A program made the position numbers and the translations under genes. 64,000 bases of DNA. Source: an uncultured Haliea sp. Its GTDB lineage: Bacteria; Pseudomonadota; Gammaproteobacteria; Pseudomonadales; Halieaceae. The notes beneath the pieces were generated by a model. It was not told where the DNA came from, made no database searches, and saw nothing but the letters and a program-made list of their open reading frames with translations. This document shows positions 1 through 8,728 of the stretch, piece after piece. The stretch is from positions 1 through 64,000 of the forward strand of contig CAJXUQ010000007.1 in NCBI GenBank assembly GCA_913061145.1. Reading direction: 5' to 3'. Positions within the stretch are counted from its first letter, which is position 1, and the number at the start of each line of letters is the position of its first letter.

Positions 1-55
1 GTTCGGGTTCCGGTTCGGGTTCCGGTTCGGGTTCCGGTTCGGGTTCCGGTTCGGG
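1..55. repeat. 12-bp tandem repeat coding Glu-Pro-Glu-Pro
   Basis: The unit GTTCGGGTTCCG is repeated 4.6 times without a mismatch and continues past the window edge. Its length is a multiple of three, so copy-number change would keep the reading frame of the minus-strand gene it lies in and only lengthen or shorten the Glu-Pro arm. Confidence 0.9.
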
Positions 56-250
56 CTGGGGCGCAGGCCGTATCAACCAGGTGTCGGGGTCGTAGCCGCG
101 CTCCGCGGCCTCGATGGCGGATACAGGCGCTTTGCGCGAACGAGGCTCCCAGTCGCGGTCAACCAGCGAGGCGGGAACAAGGTCGTCGTCCCGGTCGACA
201 TAGCTGCCGCCGGCTGCGAACTTCGACCATTTGTTGCCGCTTCCCGCCAC
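1..250 (-). CDS. Hypothetical protein with Glu-Pro repeat, C-terminus cut by window edge
   Basis: Open on the minus strand from a GTG at 250 to the window edge, so the C-terminus is missing. The two stop codons just upstream of the GTG leave it as the first usable start, and GAGG lies 6 bases before it. The visible part is a short polar, acidic stretch (it includes YVDRDDD and GYDPDTW) that runs into at least nine Glu-Pro pairs encoded by a 12-bp tandem repeat. No signal peptide or known domain is visible. Glu-Pro runs occur as stiff spacers in TonB and other envelope proteins, but this N-terminus does not look like TonB. The gene follows the TonB-dependent receptor on the same strand after 114 bp. 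Function unknown. Confidence 0.5.
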   Translation of the reverse strand, partial: MAGSGNKWSKFAAGGSYVDRDDDLVPASLVDRDWEPRSRKAPVSAIEAAERGYDPDTWLIRPAPQPEPEPEPEPEPEPEPEPE

Positions 251-327
251 CCCGCATCCTCATCACGGTATCCTGCGGCCTAGGAGACACTATCCGGCAC
301 GTCGGCGCAATGCTCAGTCCGGGGCAT

Positions 328-346
328 GGGCGCCGCAGGGGCGCCC
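328..346 (-). terminator. Possible hairpin after the TonB-dependent receptor
   Basis: A perfect 7-bp inverted repeat (GGGCGCC, 5-base loop, GGCGCCC) lies 19 bp beyond the receptor stop codon. It has no T-run on the minus strand, so it may stabilise a message end or be incidental. Confidence 0.25.
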
Positions 347-364
347 GGCACGCGGCACTCGGGG

Positions 365-2716
365 TCAGAAGAATTTACGCAGGGTGATACCCACCGTACG
401 CGGCTGGTTGTTGCGGTAGGCCAACCGGGCGCGCCCGCCGCGTTCGCGGTCAAAGGACAACTGGGCGTTCTCATCGGTGACGTTATTCACGTAGAACACC
501 GCCTCGAAGGTTTCCCAGACAATCCCCGCACTGAGATTGAGCTGCTCGTAGGCGTCCAGCTCCAGGTCAACCGCTGTCACCTCGTTACCCATTGCGCCAC
601 CGAATGGCAGACCGGAGACAAAGTTCCCCGCGCCGTCCACCTGGTCGCTGGGTTGGGTGAAGCGATCACCCACGTGCTGCAACACCGCGGACACATACAT
701 TTCATCCGAACCGAAGGCCTCGACCGGGAACGTATACGTCGCTGACGCCGACACCTGGATTTCCGGCACCGAGGCCAGGCGGTTGCCGTCCTCGACACCA
801 CCCAGCACATTCCCTGCGCTGTCAACAACGGTGGAGTCGAACTCGGCTTCCAGTATGCTGCCCGAGAGTGTCAGCATCAGCAGCTCCATGGGATAGGCCA
901 CCAGCTCCCACTCCACGCCCAGGGTGTGCGCTTCCGGCACGTTGAAGCTGATGCGCGACGAGCAGGAGCCGGCATCCAGCGTCACCTGCAGGTCCTCGAT
1001 ATCGGTGTAGAACAGCGCGGCATTGAACCGCACCTTCTCGAATTCACTCTTGAACCCCAACTCGTAGTTCCAGAGCGTCTCATCCTCATAGGACTGGAAG
1101 CTGCCGAAGGTCTGCAGGTCGCCGGCATCGCACAGGGGCACGTTCAGGGGATCGTTGACCCCGCCCAGCCGGAAGCCCTGTGATGCCTGTGCATTCACCG
1201 TCATTTCGTCGCTGACGTCGTAGCTGACCATGACGCGGGGATTGAAGCCGTCGGAAGACGTGGCGTCCACCTGATCGTCACCATTGGAGAACAGCCCCCC
1301 CGTGGTGAAGCGGCGCTCTTCCTCGAAGTCGTAGTAGCGCCCGCCGAGGGTCAGGCTGAGGCGATCGGTAACGTCGAAGCTGGCCTCACCAAACAGCGCG
1401 GTCTGCTCGATATCGTAGGGCAGATCGGAATTGTACGGCGAATCGGGTCCGTAGCCGTTGCTGACCGCTGCGGCTGTGCCAGCACCCAGCACCTGATCAG
1501 TCACCGCATCGTAACCGGGGGTCGGCAGACGCTGCGCGTAGGTGCGCTCGACGTCGGAATAGAAGCCGCCGAACACCCAGTTGAAGGGGCCGTCGCTGTT
1601 CGAGGCGAAGCGCAGCTCGTGGGTGACCTGCTGCAAATCGGTGGTGTCGCGCAGATTGGAAGGCAAAAGTACAGCAGATTCCGGGAATCCCAGGTCTACC
1701 GACACCGAGCCGGACAGCGCACTCGCGTCCCGACTCGCGAGAATCTCACGGTCGACATAGCTGCCGGCGTAGGTGACGTCCACCGCATCAAGACTCCAGT
1801 TGACCACCAGGTCGGCAATCATCGTCTCGTCCTCGAAGGCTTCGTCGAGGCGCAGGAACTGCTGGCGCTCGCCGAGCTGCACCGGCGGGCGTGTGGTGGT
1901 GTAGGGGTTCGCAAACAGGTTGTACACCTCCTCGCGATTGAAGCCGTCGGTTTCGATTTTCTGGAAAACGACCCGCGGCGTGATCGTGAGGTTGTCAGTG
2001 GGCTGCACTGCCAGGGCGATCCGGCCACCGTAGCGGCCACCGCTGTTGACGTCCTCAGTGACCGCTCCCCCCTCACGCAGGGCATCGATCCAGCCGCCGT
2101 ATTCTGTGCCGTAACCCACCACCCGCAGCGCGGCGCGGTCATTCATGGGAATGTTGATCATGCCTTTGACATGGCCGCCCATGTCGCCGTCTTCCACGGT
2201 ATTGAGGTTGGCTTCCACCGAGCCTTCCAGTGTTTCAAAGTCCGGCTGGTTGGTAATGAAGCGGATGGTGCCACCCACGGAACCCGAGCCAAACAGCGTG
2301 CCCTGCGGGCCGCGCAGCGTTTCCACGCGATTGAGGTCGTACAGGTCGAGGTCGGGTGTGAACAGCGAGAGCGAGATCACGGTCTCGTCGAGGTAGACAC
2401 CCACCTGCTCCTTGACGCCGGGCTGGTCGCGCACCACCTGCCCCGCCGATACCCCGCGAATGGAGACCTGGCTCTGGCCCGGCCCCAGATTCTGGATGGC
2501 CAGGCCCGCCACGTTACGGGACAGGTCTTCCAGTGAGGTCGCTCCCAGGCGGCGAATATCGGCTTCTGACTGGGCGTTGATCGAAAAAGGCAGGTCCTGT
2601 GCCGAGGCCTGACGCTTGGTGGCGGTAACCACCACTTCTTCCAGCTGTGCCAGGGCGGTCAGGGGCAGCGCGCCCGCCAGGGCGGTTGCGAGGACGGTTT
2701 TGCGGAAAGAGGGCAT
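365..2716 (-). CDS. TonB-dependent outer membrane receptor
   Basis: Outer-membrane beta-barrel that imports a ligand using TonB energy. The 783-residue length fits the family. Residues 1-24 are a signal peptide ending in ALAQ; a TonB-box-like LEEVVVTATKR follows at 25-35. The plug domain (about 45-155) carries RVETLRGPQGTLFGSG, the usual end-of-plug signature. The rest is barrel, ending in aromatic KFF as outer-membrane proteins do. The EEVVVTA style of TonB box is typical of large receptor families in sphingomonads and marine Gammaproteobacteria, which are not limited to siderophores. No siderophore, sugar or B12 gene lies next to it, so the ligand is open. GAAGGAAG lies 6 bases before the ATG. 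Confidence 0.9.
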   Translation of the reverse strand: MPSFRKTVLATALAGALPLTALAQLEEVVVTATKRQASAQDLPFSINAQSEADIRRLGATSLEDLSRNVAGLAIQNLGPGQSQVSIRGVSAGQVVRDQPGVKEQVGVYLDETVISLSLFTPDLDLYDLNRVETLRGPQGTLFGSGSVGGTIRFITNQPDFETLEGSVEANLNTVEDGDMGGHVKGMINIPMNDRAALRVVGYGTEYGGWIDALREGGAVTEDVNSGGRYGGRIALAVQPTDNLTITPRVVFQKIETDGFNREEVYNLFANPYTTTRPPVQLGERQQFLRLDEAFEDETMIADLVVNWSLDAVDVTYAGSYVDREILASRDASALSGSVSVDLGFPESAVLLPSNLRDTTDLQQVTHELRFASNSDGPFNWVFGGFYSDVERTYAQRLPTPGYDAVTDQVLGAGTAAAVSNGYGPDSPYNSDLPYDIEQTALFGEASFDVTDRLSLTLGGRYYDFEEERRFTTGGLFSNGDDQVDATSSDGFNPRVMVSYDVSDEMTVNAQASQGFRLGGVNDPLNVPLCDAGDLQTFGSFQSYEDETLWNYELGFKSEFEKVRFNAALFYTDIEDLQVTLDAGSCSSRISFNVPEAHTLGVEWELVAYPMELLMLTLSGSILEAEFDSTVVDSAGNVLGGVEDGNRLASVPEIQVSASATYTFPVEAFGSDEMYVSAVLQHVGDRFTQPSDQVDGAGNFVSGLPFGGAMGNEVTAVDLELDAYEQLNLSAGIVWETFEAVFYVNNVTDENAQLSFDRERGGRARLAYRNNQPRTVGITLRKFF

Positions 2717-2750
2717 AGCGTGCTTCCTTCATTTTTATGGGTATGCGCCA

Positions 2751-2778
2751 AGTCTAGCCGCTGACCCGCAAAGTTGAA
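2751..2778 (-). promoter_or_regulatory. Candidate sigma-70 promoter of the receptor gene
   Basis: On the minus strand TTCAAC (2773-2778), a 16-base spacer and TAGACT (2751-2756) lie 35 bp upstream of the receptor start. No clear Fur box was seen. Confidence 0.4.
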
Positions 2779-2810
2779 GGCGAGTGGAGTGTAACAATTT
2801 CACGCAATTT

Positions 2811-3356
2811 TCATTGAGGGGCTCCGTCTGCGGGTCGCGATGCGCCGATCAGCTCCGGGATGGTTGCATCGCGGCGCCCCTGGCGAGCCAGGTCATCGGC
2901 GATGGCCTGCAGCGAGGGCCCGGGTTGCGGTGTGACGCCCTCGGGGCGCAGTGGCTCGCCGCATTCGCTGCAGGCCAGCAGGGGGCGGGTGACCTTGCCG
3001 CAGCTGCGATGCACATAGGCCAGGGGCACCCCCTCTTCCCCCGTCATCCAGTCATCCCCCCACCGGGCCAGGCTCATCAGCACGGGATACAGGCCGAGAC
3101 CTTTCCGGGTGAGGCGGTATTCGTGGCGCAAGGGACGCTCGTTGTAGGGCACCTTGACCAGGACGCCCTGCTCCACCAGTTTCCCGAGGCGTTCGGAGAG
3201 CCGGTGCCGCGTGATACCGAGGTTGTGCTGGAACTGTTCGAAGCGTCGCGTACCCAGAAACGCATCACGCAGGATGAGCAGCGTCCAGCGCTCACCCACC
3301 ACTGAGAGCGCGCGCGCCACCGAACACAATTGCTGATCAATCTCCGTCCAACGCAT
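2811..3356 (-). CDS. HxlR family transcriptional regulator
   Basis: Winged-helix DNA-binding protein of the HxlR type (181 residues). Residues about 10-100 show the family pattern: CSVARALSVVGERW at the start, LILRDAFLGTRRFEQFQ, then GITRHRLSERLGKLVEQG as the recognition region and RHEYRLTRKGLGLYPVL as the wing and dimer helix. The extra C-terminal 60 residues hold CGKVTRPLLACSECGEPL, two CxxC-like pairs that could bind a metal. HxlR proteins often sense aldehydes, quinones or redox state. It is divergent from the M24 peptidase gene, with 92 bp between, and upstream of the receptor on the same strand; either may be its target. Confidence 0.9.
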   Translation of the reverse strand: MRWTEIDQQLCSVARALSVVGERWTLLILRDAFLGTRRFEQFQHNLGITRHRLSERLGKLVEQGVLVKVPYNERPLRHEYRLTRKGLGLYPVLMSLARWGDDWMTGEEGVPLAYVHRSCGKVTRPLLACSECGEPLRPEGVTPQPGPSLQAIADDLARQGRRDATIPELIGASRPADGAPQ

Positions 3357-3448
3357 TCCCCTTTCCCCCTGCAGGCAGTGCAGTTATGATCCAGCCAACC
3401 AGCGGTGAGCATAAACGACCGCCCCCCGAACGCCAATGAGGATATCCC

Positions 3449-4654
3449 ATGACCCAGGGCATCGGTGGCTCAGACGCCACCCAGGAACTGGCACGCCTGC
3501 AGGATCTGAGCGCAGGTGTCGCGCCCATCCAGGACGCAGAATTTGCCGCGCGTTTGCAGCGCGCGCAGCAGCTGATGCAGGCGGCCGGGCTGGACGCGCT
3601 CTATCTGAATGCGGGCACCAACCTGCTGTACTTTACCGGCACGCGCTGGTCACCCAGCGAGCGAATGGTCGGGGCGCTGATCCCGGCACAGGGCGCGCCA
3701 CGCTATATCGCACCCGCCTTCGAGCTGGGCACACTGCAGGGCTTCCTGCGGGTACCCGGTGACGTACACTGCTGGGAAGAACACGAAAACCCCTACCGAC
3801 TCTGCGCACAGTTGCTGGCCGACCTGCAGGTGAAGACGCTGGGGATGGATGAATCGGCGCCGTTCTTCATCGCCGATGGCCTGCGCCAGGCCGCACCTGC
3901 CTGTCGCATCCAGAGTGCGACGCCGGTCACTGCAGGCTGCCGCATGCAGAAGTCGCCGACCGAGCTGGCGCTGATGCAGCGCGCCAAGGACATGACCCTG
4001 GAAGTTCACCGCGCGGTGGCCCGGATTCTGCGCCCCGGCATCACCACCGGCGAGGTAACCGGGTTCATTCACGAGGCGCATAAACGGGTAGGCGCCCCGG
4101 CGGGGTCGTATTTCTGCATTGTGCTGTTCGGCGCGGATAGCGCGTTTCCCCACGGAGTCGCCCAACCCAAGGCCCTGGAAGTGGGCGATATGGTATTGAT
4201 CGACACGGGGTGCCAGTTGCACGGCTATATCTCGGACATCACCCGCAGCTACGTGTTTGGCGAACCCAGCGCGCAGCAGCGCGACATCTGGAACCTGGAA
4301 AAGGCGGCACAGCAGGCGGCCTTCGAGGCAGCCCGTATCGGCGCACCCTGCGGCAGCGTCGATGACGCCGCGCGCGCCGTGCTGGCCGCGGGAGGCCTCG
4401 GCCCCGACTACCAGCTACCCGGCCTGCCACACCGCACCGGCCACGGTATCGGCCTGGATATTCACGAGTGGCCCTACCTGGTGCGCGGCAACAGCACACC
4501 GCTGGCGGCGGGCATGTGTTTCAGCAATGAGCCCATGATCTGCGTGCCCGGTGCATTTGGCGTGCGTCTTGAGGATCACTTCTACATGACGGAAAACGGG
4601 CCGCGCTGGTTTACCCAGCCGGCCCGTTCCGTGGACGACCCTTTCGGGTCGTGA
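3449..4654 (+). CDS. M24 family metallopeptidase (Xaa-Pro dipeptidase-like)
   Basis: Pita-bread fold dinuclear metallopeptidase that cleaves X-Pro bonds or a related amide such as creatine; the family cannot be split by sequence reading alone. The creatinase N domain spans about 35-160 and the catalytic domain 170-390. All five metal ligands are present: D252 (LIDTG), D263 (ISDIT), H332 (TGHGIG), E361 (SNEPM) and E375 (RLEDH). No signal peptide, so cytoplasmic. GAGGAT lies 5 bases upstream of the ATG. Its 3' end runs convergently into the isocitrate lyase gene, with 18 bp between stop codons. Confidence 0.9.
   Translation: MTQGIGGSDATQELARLQDLSAGVAPIQDAEFAARLQRAQQLMQAAGLDALYLNAGTNLLYFTGTRWSPSERMVGALIPAQGAPRYIAPAFELGTLQGFLRVPGDVHCWEEHENPYRLCAQLLADLQVKTLGMDESAPFFIADGLRQAAPACRIQSATPVTAGCRMQKSPTELALMQRAKDMTLEVHRAVARILRPGITTGEVTGFIHEAHKRVGAPAGSYFCIVLFGADSAFPHGVAQPKALEVGDMVLIDTGCQLHGYISDITRSYVFGEPSAQQRDIWNLEKAAQQAAFEAARIGAPCGSVDDAARAVLAAGGLGPDYQLPGLPHRTGHGIGLDIHEWPYLVRGNSTPLAAGMCFSNEPMICVPGAFGVRLEDHFYMTENGPRWFTQPARSVDDPFGS
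4593..4627 (-). terminator. Rho-independent terminator of isocitrate lyase gene, inside the convergent M24 gene
   Basis: Arms at 4596-4609 and 4615-4627 can pair over 13 bp with one bulge (ACGGGCCG...CGGCCCGT). Read on the minus strand the stem is followed by TTTT. It lies 46 bp past the aceA stop and entirely in the last codons of the convergent peptidase gene. Confidence 0.55.
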
Positions 4655-4672
4655 GCATAGTCGGCCCGTCGA

Positions 4673-6271
4673 TCAGCCGAACTGGTTCATGGTGTTGTCC
4701 TTGCCGCCCGCCTTCAGTGCGGCTTCACCGGCAAAGTATTCCTTGTGGTCATCACCCATGTTGGAGCCCGCCATGTCCTGGTGCTTGACGCAGGCGATAC
4801 CCTGACGGATCTCCTTGCGCTGTACGCCCTGCACGTAGGCCAGCATGCCTTCCTCGCCGAAGTACCCCTTGGCCAGGTTGTCGGTAGACAGCGCGGCCGT
4901 GTGGTAGGTGGGCAGCGTGATGAGGTGGTGGAAGATACCTGCTTCACGCGCCGCATCCGCCTGGAAGGTCTGGATGCGACGATCTGCCTCGACGCCCAGT
5001 TCCGTGGCGTCGTAGTCTGCGCTCATCAACTTGTCGCGGTCGTAGGCTGAGACATCCTTGCCCTCTGCGCTCCAGGCGTCGAACACCTGCTGGCGGAAGT
5101 TCAGGGTCCAGTTGAATGAGGGCGAGTTGTTGTAGACCAGCTTGGCGTTGGGGATGACCTTGCGGATCTCGTTGACCATGGCGCCGATCTGCCCGACGTG
5201 CGGCTTCTCGGTCTCAATCCACAGCAGGTCGGCGCCGTTCTGCAGGCTGGTGATGCAGTCCAGTACGCAGCGCGCCTCGCCGGTGCCGTCCTTGAAGCGG
5301 TACAGGCCGTTGGGCAGACGTACCGGACGCACCAGTTTGCCGTCCTGCTTGATGATGACATCGCCCTCACGCACGTCTTCTGCGCTCTCTACCACGTCGG
5401 TCTGCAGGAACGCATTGTACTTGTGGGCCAGGTCACCCGGGTCACGGGACACGGGGATCTTCTGGGTCAGGCCGGCACCCAGAGAGTCGGTACGTGCCAC
5501 GATCACACCATCTTCTACGCCGAGCTCGAGGAAGGCGTAACGCACAGCGTTGATCTTGGCGAGGAAGTCCTCGTGGGGCACGGTGACCTTGCCGTCCTGG
5601 TGGCCGCACTGCTTGGCGTCCGACACCTGGTTTTCGATCTGGATCGCACAGGCGCCGGCCTCGATCATGCGCTTGGCCAGCAGATAGGTGGCCTCCTCGT
5701 TGCCGAAGCCCGCATCGATATCGGCGATAATCGGTACCACGTGGGTCTCGTAGTTGTCGATGGCCTGGACCAGCGCCTTCTCGCGCACCTGGTCGCCGGC
5801 CGCACGTGCCGCGTCCAGGTCATGGTACAGGTGGCCCAGTTCGCGGGCATCGGCCTGGCGCAGGAAGGTGTACAGCTCCTCAATCAAGGCGGGCACCGAG
5901 GTTTTCTCGTGCATGGACTGGTCGGGCAGCGGGCCGAATTCGCTGCGCAGGGCCGCGATCATCCAGCCTGACAGGTAGAGATAGCGTTTTTTCGTTGTGC
6001 CGTGGTGCTTCTTGATCGCAATCAGCTTCTGCTGACCGATGAAACCGTGCCAGCAGCCCAGCGACTGGGTGTACTGGCTGCTGTCCGCATCGTACTCGGC
6101 CATGTCGCGGCGCATGATACCCGCCGTGTAGCGTGCAATGTCCAGGCCGGTACGGAACCGGTTCTGGTGCTTCATGCGCGCGGCGTATTCAGGGTGGATA
6201 TTGTCCCAGGTGCCACCCTGCGCAGCGCGCAGTGCGGCAAAGGATTCGACGTCTTTCAGGTAGTCTGACAT
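4673..6271 (-). CDS. aceA: Isocitrate lyase
   Basis: Cleaves isocitrate to succinate and glyoxylate, first step of the glyoxylate shunt, allowing growth on acetate and fatty acids. The 532 residues match the long isocitrate lyases of Pseudomonas type rather than the 434-residue Escherichia coli form. The active-site signature is KQCGH with the catalytic Cys at 222, the variant typical of this long subfamily (KKCGH elsewhere). Metal-binding DIDAGFGN is near residue 184 and the NNSPSFNW substrate loop is at about 385. A single-gene unit: malate synthase is not next to it, and the upstream gap of 120 bp is AT-rich. Confidence 0.96.
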   Translation of the reverse strand: MSDYLKDVESFAALRAAQGGTWDNIHPEYAARMKHQNRFRTGLDIARYTAGIMRRDMAEYDADSSQYTQSLGCWHGFIGQQKLIAIKKHHGTTKKRYLYLSGWMIAALRSEFGPLPDQSMHEKTSVPALIEELYTFLRQADARELGHLYHDLDAARAAGDQVREKALVQAIDNYETHVVPIIADIDAGFGNEEATYLLAKRMIEAGACAIQIENQVSDAKQCGHQDGKVTVPHEDFLAKINAVRYAFLELGVEDGVIVARTDSLGAGLTQKIPVSRDPGDLAHKYNAFLQTDVVESAEDVREGDVIIKQDGKLVRPVRLPNGLYRFKDGTGEARCVLDCITSLQNGADLLWIETEKPHVGQIGAMVNEIRKVIPNAKLVYNNSPSFNWTLNFRQQVFDAWSAEGKDVSAYDRDKLMSADYDATELGVEADRRIQTFQADAAREAGIFHHLITLPTYHTAALSTDNLAKGYFGEEGMLAYVQGVQRKEIRQGIACVKHQDMAGSNMGDDHKEYFAGEAALKAGGKDNTMNQFG

Positions 6272-6350
6272 GGCGGGCCTCTGTGTTGCGAAGTGGGTAC
6301 GGGGGGCATCTTAGCCAGAGGCCAGCCATAATTGAAATAAATAGAAAGTA

Positions 6351-6378
6351 TTTTTACTATTTGTTACGTGAATTACAA
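6351..6378 (-). promoter_or_regulatory. Candidate promoter of aceA
   Basis: The only AT-rich block of this region lies here. On the minus strand TTGTAA (6373-6378), 16 bases and TAAAAA (6351-6356) lie about 80 bp upstream of the start. Other register choices in the same AT-rich block are possible. Confidence 0.3.
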
Positions 6379-6390
6379 AACCACAGCCGC

Positions 6391-7506
6391 TCACAACTCC
6401 CAGCGGTTGCGACGCAACCAGACACAGCCCCACAGCAATCCGGCAGCGACACACAAGCCGGCAAGCATGGCCAGCAACCCACCGCCCTGCCAGGGAAGCC
6501 CCTGCAGGAACAGCCCCCCGCTGGTGCCGTCAGGCGTCAGACGCGGCATGCGGCCCCATACGGACTCGATGAAGGTCTGGGAGCCGAGCAGCACCGCTTC
6601 CAGGGCAGCAAGCACCACCAGTGGCGTCACCGCGAGCAGAGTCGGTGAGCGGCGCGCCCCCGCAGACGCCAGCATCAGCCAGGCGTACAGCGGAAGGGAC
6701 CACAGCGCGTTGGCCAGCCAGCCGCCCACCTGGTCCAGCAGCCAGTGACCAATCTGCACATTGGCGAGCACCAGGCCCAGCGCATCGACCTGCACACGGG
6801 AGGACAGCACCAGGGCGACCAGCAGCATCGCCCACTGGGTGAGCACCGAGGCGACAAGAAATATTGCCGGCGCCACCAGCAGGGCCACAGACAGCTTGGC
6901 CAGCACGTCCTCCCATGCCGACACCGGCATCGACTTCCAGAACAGGATACTGCGATCCTTGCGATCCACATACAGGCAGCCCTGCAGGTAGTTCACCGTT
7001 ACCAGCAGCAACACCAGCAGCATGATGCCGTGGATGCCATAGAGCAGTGGGTGCAGGCTGGTGACCGGTCCGCTGGATTCAACGTCGTCCTGATCGGACG
7101 CAGCGGATGACTCGTAGGGCCGGAAGCGCCAGTCGGATGAGAAAGACCAGAGCGACTCGTCTGCCAGGTCCGGCGCCGCTTCCACCTGGTAGTCGCGACG
7201 CAGCGGTTCCAGCCCGCCAGCCAGCGACTCGGTGCTCTCGGTGACAAGCTCTGCGACCCGGTTGCCGTCCTCGTCCACGGTCATGCGCAGGTTTACGCTC
7301 AGCCCGTCTTCATCCTGTGCCTGTGAAATGACATCCAGCACGATCTCGCCGAGGTTGCTGAACTGGTTGGCAACAAACAGCCCGGCCAGCATCAGCAGCG
7401 TCAGCAGCACGGCCACCGCAAACGGTGTCCATACCAGTGACACCCGGTACTCGCGTAATTCGCGCCTGACCAGCGAGCGCCAGCGCTGGCTTCTGGTATC
7501 AGTCAT
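6391..7506 (-). CDS. ABC-2 type transporter permease
   Basis: Membrane half of an exporter-like ABC system, 371 residues from the ATG at 7506. That ATG overlaps the stop of the ATPase gene by 8 bp, which argues for translational coupling; an ATG two codons upstream is the alternative. The first 20 residues are basic and cytoplasmic. A membrane segment follows (FAVAVLLTLLMLAGLFVANQ), then a roughly 120-residue hydrophilic loop, then five or six more membrane segments from about residue 150. This one-segment, long-loop, several-segment plan is common in permeases paired with YtrA-type regulators. Substrate unknown; cell-envelope stress is the usual context for such systems. Confidence 0.8.
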   Translation of the reverse strand: MTDTRSQRWRSLVRRELREYRVSLVWTPFAVAVLLTLLMLAGLFVANQFSNLGEIVLDVISQAQDEDGLSVNLRMTVDEDGNRVAELVTESTESLAGGLEPLRRDYQVEAAPDLADESLWSFSSDWRFRPYESSAASDQDDVESSGPVTSLHPLLYGIHGIMLLVLLLVTVNYLQGCLYVDRKDRSILFWKSMPVSAWEDVLAKLSVALLVAPAIFLVASVLTQWAMLLVALVLSSRVQVDALGLVLANVQIGHWLLDQVGGWLANALWSLPLYAWLMLASAGARRSPTLLAVTPLVVLAALEAVLLGSQTFIESVWGRMPRLTPDGTSGGLFLQGLPWQGGGLLAMLAGLCVAAGLLWGCVWLRRNRWEL

Positions 7507-8362
7507 GCCCATTGTCCTCACCCACCTTAGCCACAAACAGGTCTGCCAGTGCTGGCGTACACAGCTCACCGAGGGGCGCCAGCAGCTCCCGGTTCACATC
7601 CTCATAGATCAGCGCCCGCCCGCCCAGCAGTGGTCGCTGCCCCAGGTGCGGTATCGCCGCCGCACGCGTGGCGGCCTCCCCCACCGCCCGCAGTTCCACA
7701 TAACGCTGTTCCAGCGCCAGCATGGAGTCACAGAGCAGCGTGCGGCCGCGGTTCATGAACATGGCATGGGTGAGAATGTGTTCCACTTCTTCCACCTGAT
7801 GCGTTGAAATGATGATGGTGCGCTCTTCATCAAAGTAGTCGTTCAGTAACTGCTCGAAGAACTGCTTGCGAAACAGGATATCGAGACCCAGTGTCGGCTC
7901 ATCGAGTATCAACAACCGCGCGTCAATTGCCATGACCAGCGCCAGGTGCAGCTGCACGGTCATGCCTTTGGACAGCTCTGCAATGCGTCGCTGCAGTCCA
8001 ACCTCGGTGCGCGCCAACAGCCGCTCGGCATGTGCACGACTGAAACGCGGATGCACACCCTCGGTGTAGTCCAGCAGTTCCCGTACCCGCATCCAGCGCG
8101 GCAACACAGCGGTATCAGCGATGAAGCACACATCCCGCATCAGCCTCGCCTGCTCGCGTCGCGGATCGAGGCCGAGCACCGAAAGCTCCCCCTCGCAGCG
8201 GGTGAGCCCCAGCAGGGAACGCAGCAAGGTGGTTTTTCCGGCCCCATTTGGCCCGATCAGGCCCAACACCGAACCCGCTTCCAACTGCAGGTCGACGCCC
8301 GCGACGGCCTGCTGCTCGCCAAACCGGCGCTGCAGCCCGCGCGCTTCAACAACACGTGTCAT
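7499..8362 (-). CDS. ABC transporter ATP-binding protein
   Basis: ATPase partner of the permease encoded just downstream. Walker A is GPNGAGKTT near residue 37, the signature region is ELSKGMTVQL near 130, Walker B is LLILDEP near 150 and the H-loop is IISTHQ near 185. The LSKGM form of the signature, instead of LSGGQ, is typical of small ABC exporters controlled by GntR/YtrA regulators. Residues from about 215 form a C-terminal extension. The start ATG overlaps the regulator stop (ATGA). Confidence 0.92.
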   Translation of the reverse strand: MTRVVEARGLQRRFGEQQAVAGVDLQLEAGSVLGLIGPNGAGKTTLLRSLLGLTRCEGELSVLGLDPRREQARLMRDVCFIADTAVLPRWMRVRELLDYTEGVHPRFSRAHAERLLARTEVGLQRRIAELSKGMTVQLHLALVMAIDARLLILDEPTLGLDILFRKQFFEQLLNDYFDEERTIIISTHQVEEVEHILTHAMFMNRGRTLLCDSMLALEQRYVELRAVGEAATRAAAIPHLGQRPLLGGRALIYEDVNRELLAPLGELCTPALADLFVAKVGEDNGHD

Positions 8363-8724
8363 TCTGTTTCCCCCTGCTGTAGCAGGCGTTGCGTCACCTG
8401 CTGCATATCCAAGCCCAGGTTGCGCACCCGCTCAGCAAATGCCGGCAGCTCCCTGGCAAAAAAGTGCGCCTGTTCATCCGCGGTCAACGTCGCCCTGGCA
8501 CCCACCGTGACGTACATACCCAGCCCCCGGCGCTTCTCCAGAAGCCCTGTTTCCACCAGCTCCTGGTAGGCGCGCGCCACGGTCAGATGATTGATCCGGT
8601 AGTCGCTCGCCACCTGGCGCACCGAAGGCACCGCAGCGCCCTCGGCGAAGGAGCCATCCATGATGCGCTCCACTACGAGGTCACGCAGCTGCCGGTAGAT
8701 GGGTTGTTCATCGTGCCACTGCAC
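8359..8724 (-). CDS. GntR family regulator, YtrA subfamily
   Basis: Short (121 residues) GntR repressor: a winged helix at 5-75 (PIYRQLRDLVVERI, PSVRQVASDYRINHLTVARAYQ) followed by only two helices for dimerisation, which is the YtrA layout. YtrA proteins repress the ABC operon that encodes them by binding an inverted repeat in its promoter; ligands are usually cell-wall-active antibiotics or envelope damage. Here the regulator is the second gene of its operon, 4 bp after the GIN-domain gene and overlapping the ATPase gene. The palindrome at 9623-9644 is its likely site. Confidence 0.9.
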   Translation of the reverse strand: MQWHDEQPIYRQLRDLVVERIMDGSFAEGAAVPSVRQVASDYRINHLTVARAYQELVETGLLEKRRGLGMYVTVGARATLTADEQAHFFARELPAFAERVRNLGLDMQQVTQRLLQQGETE

Positions 8725-8728
8725 GCGG

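Noticed and set aside
1-55. Possible CRISPR or satellite from the regular repeats
   Set aside because: Units are 12 bp without spacers and in frame with a coding region; they encode Glu-Pro.
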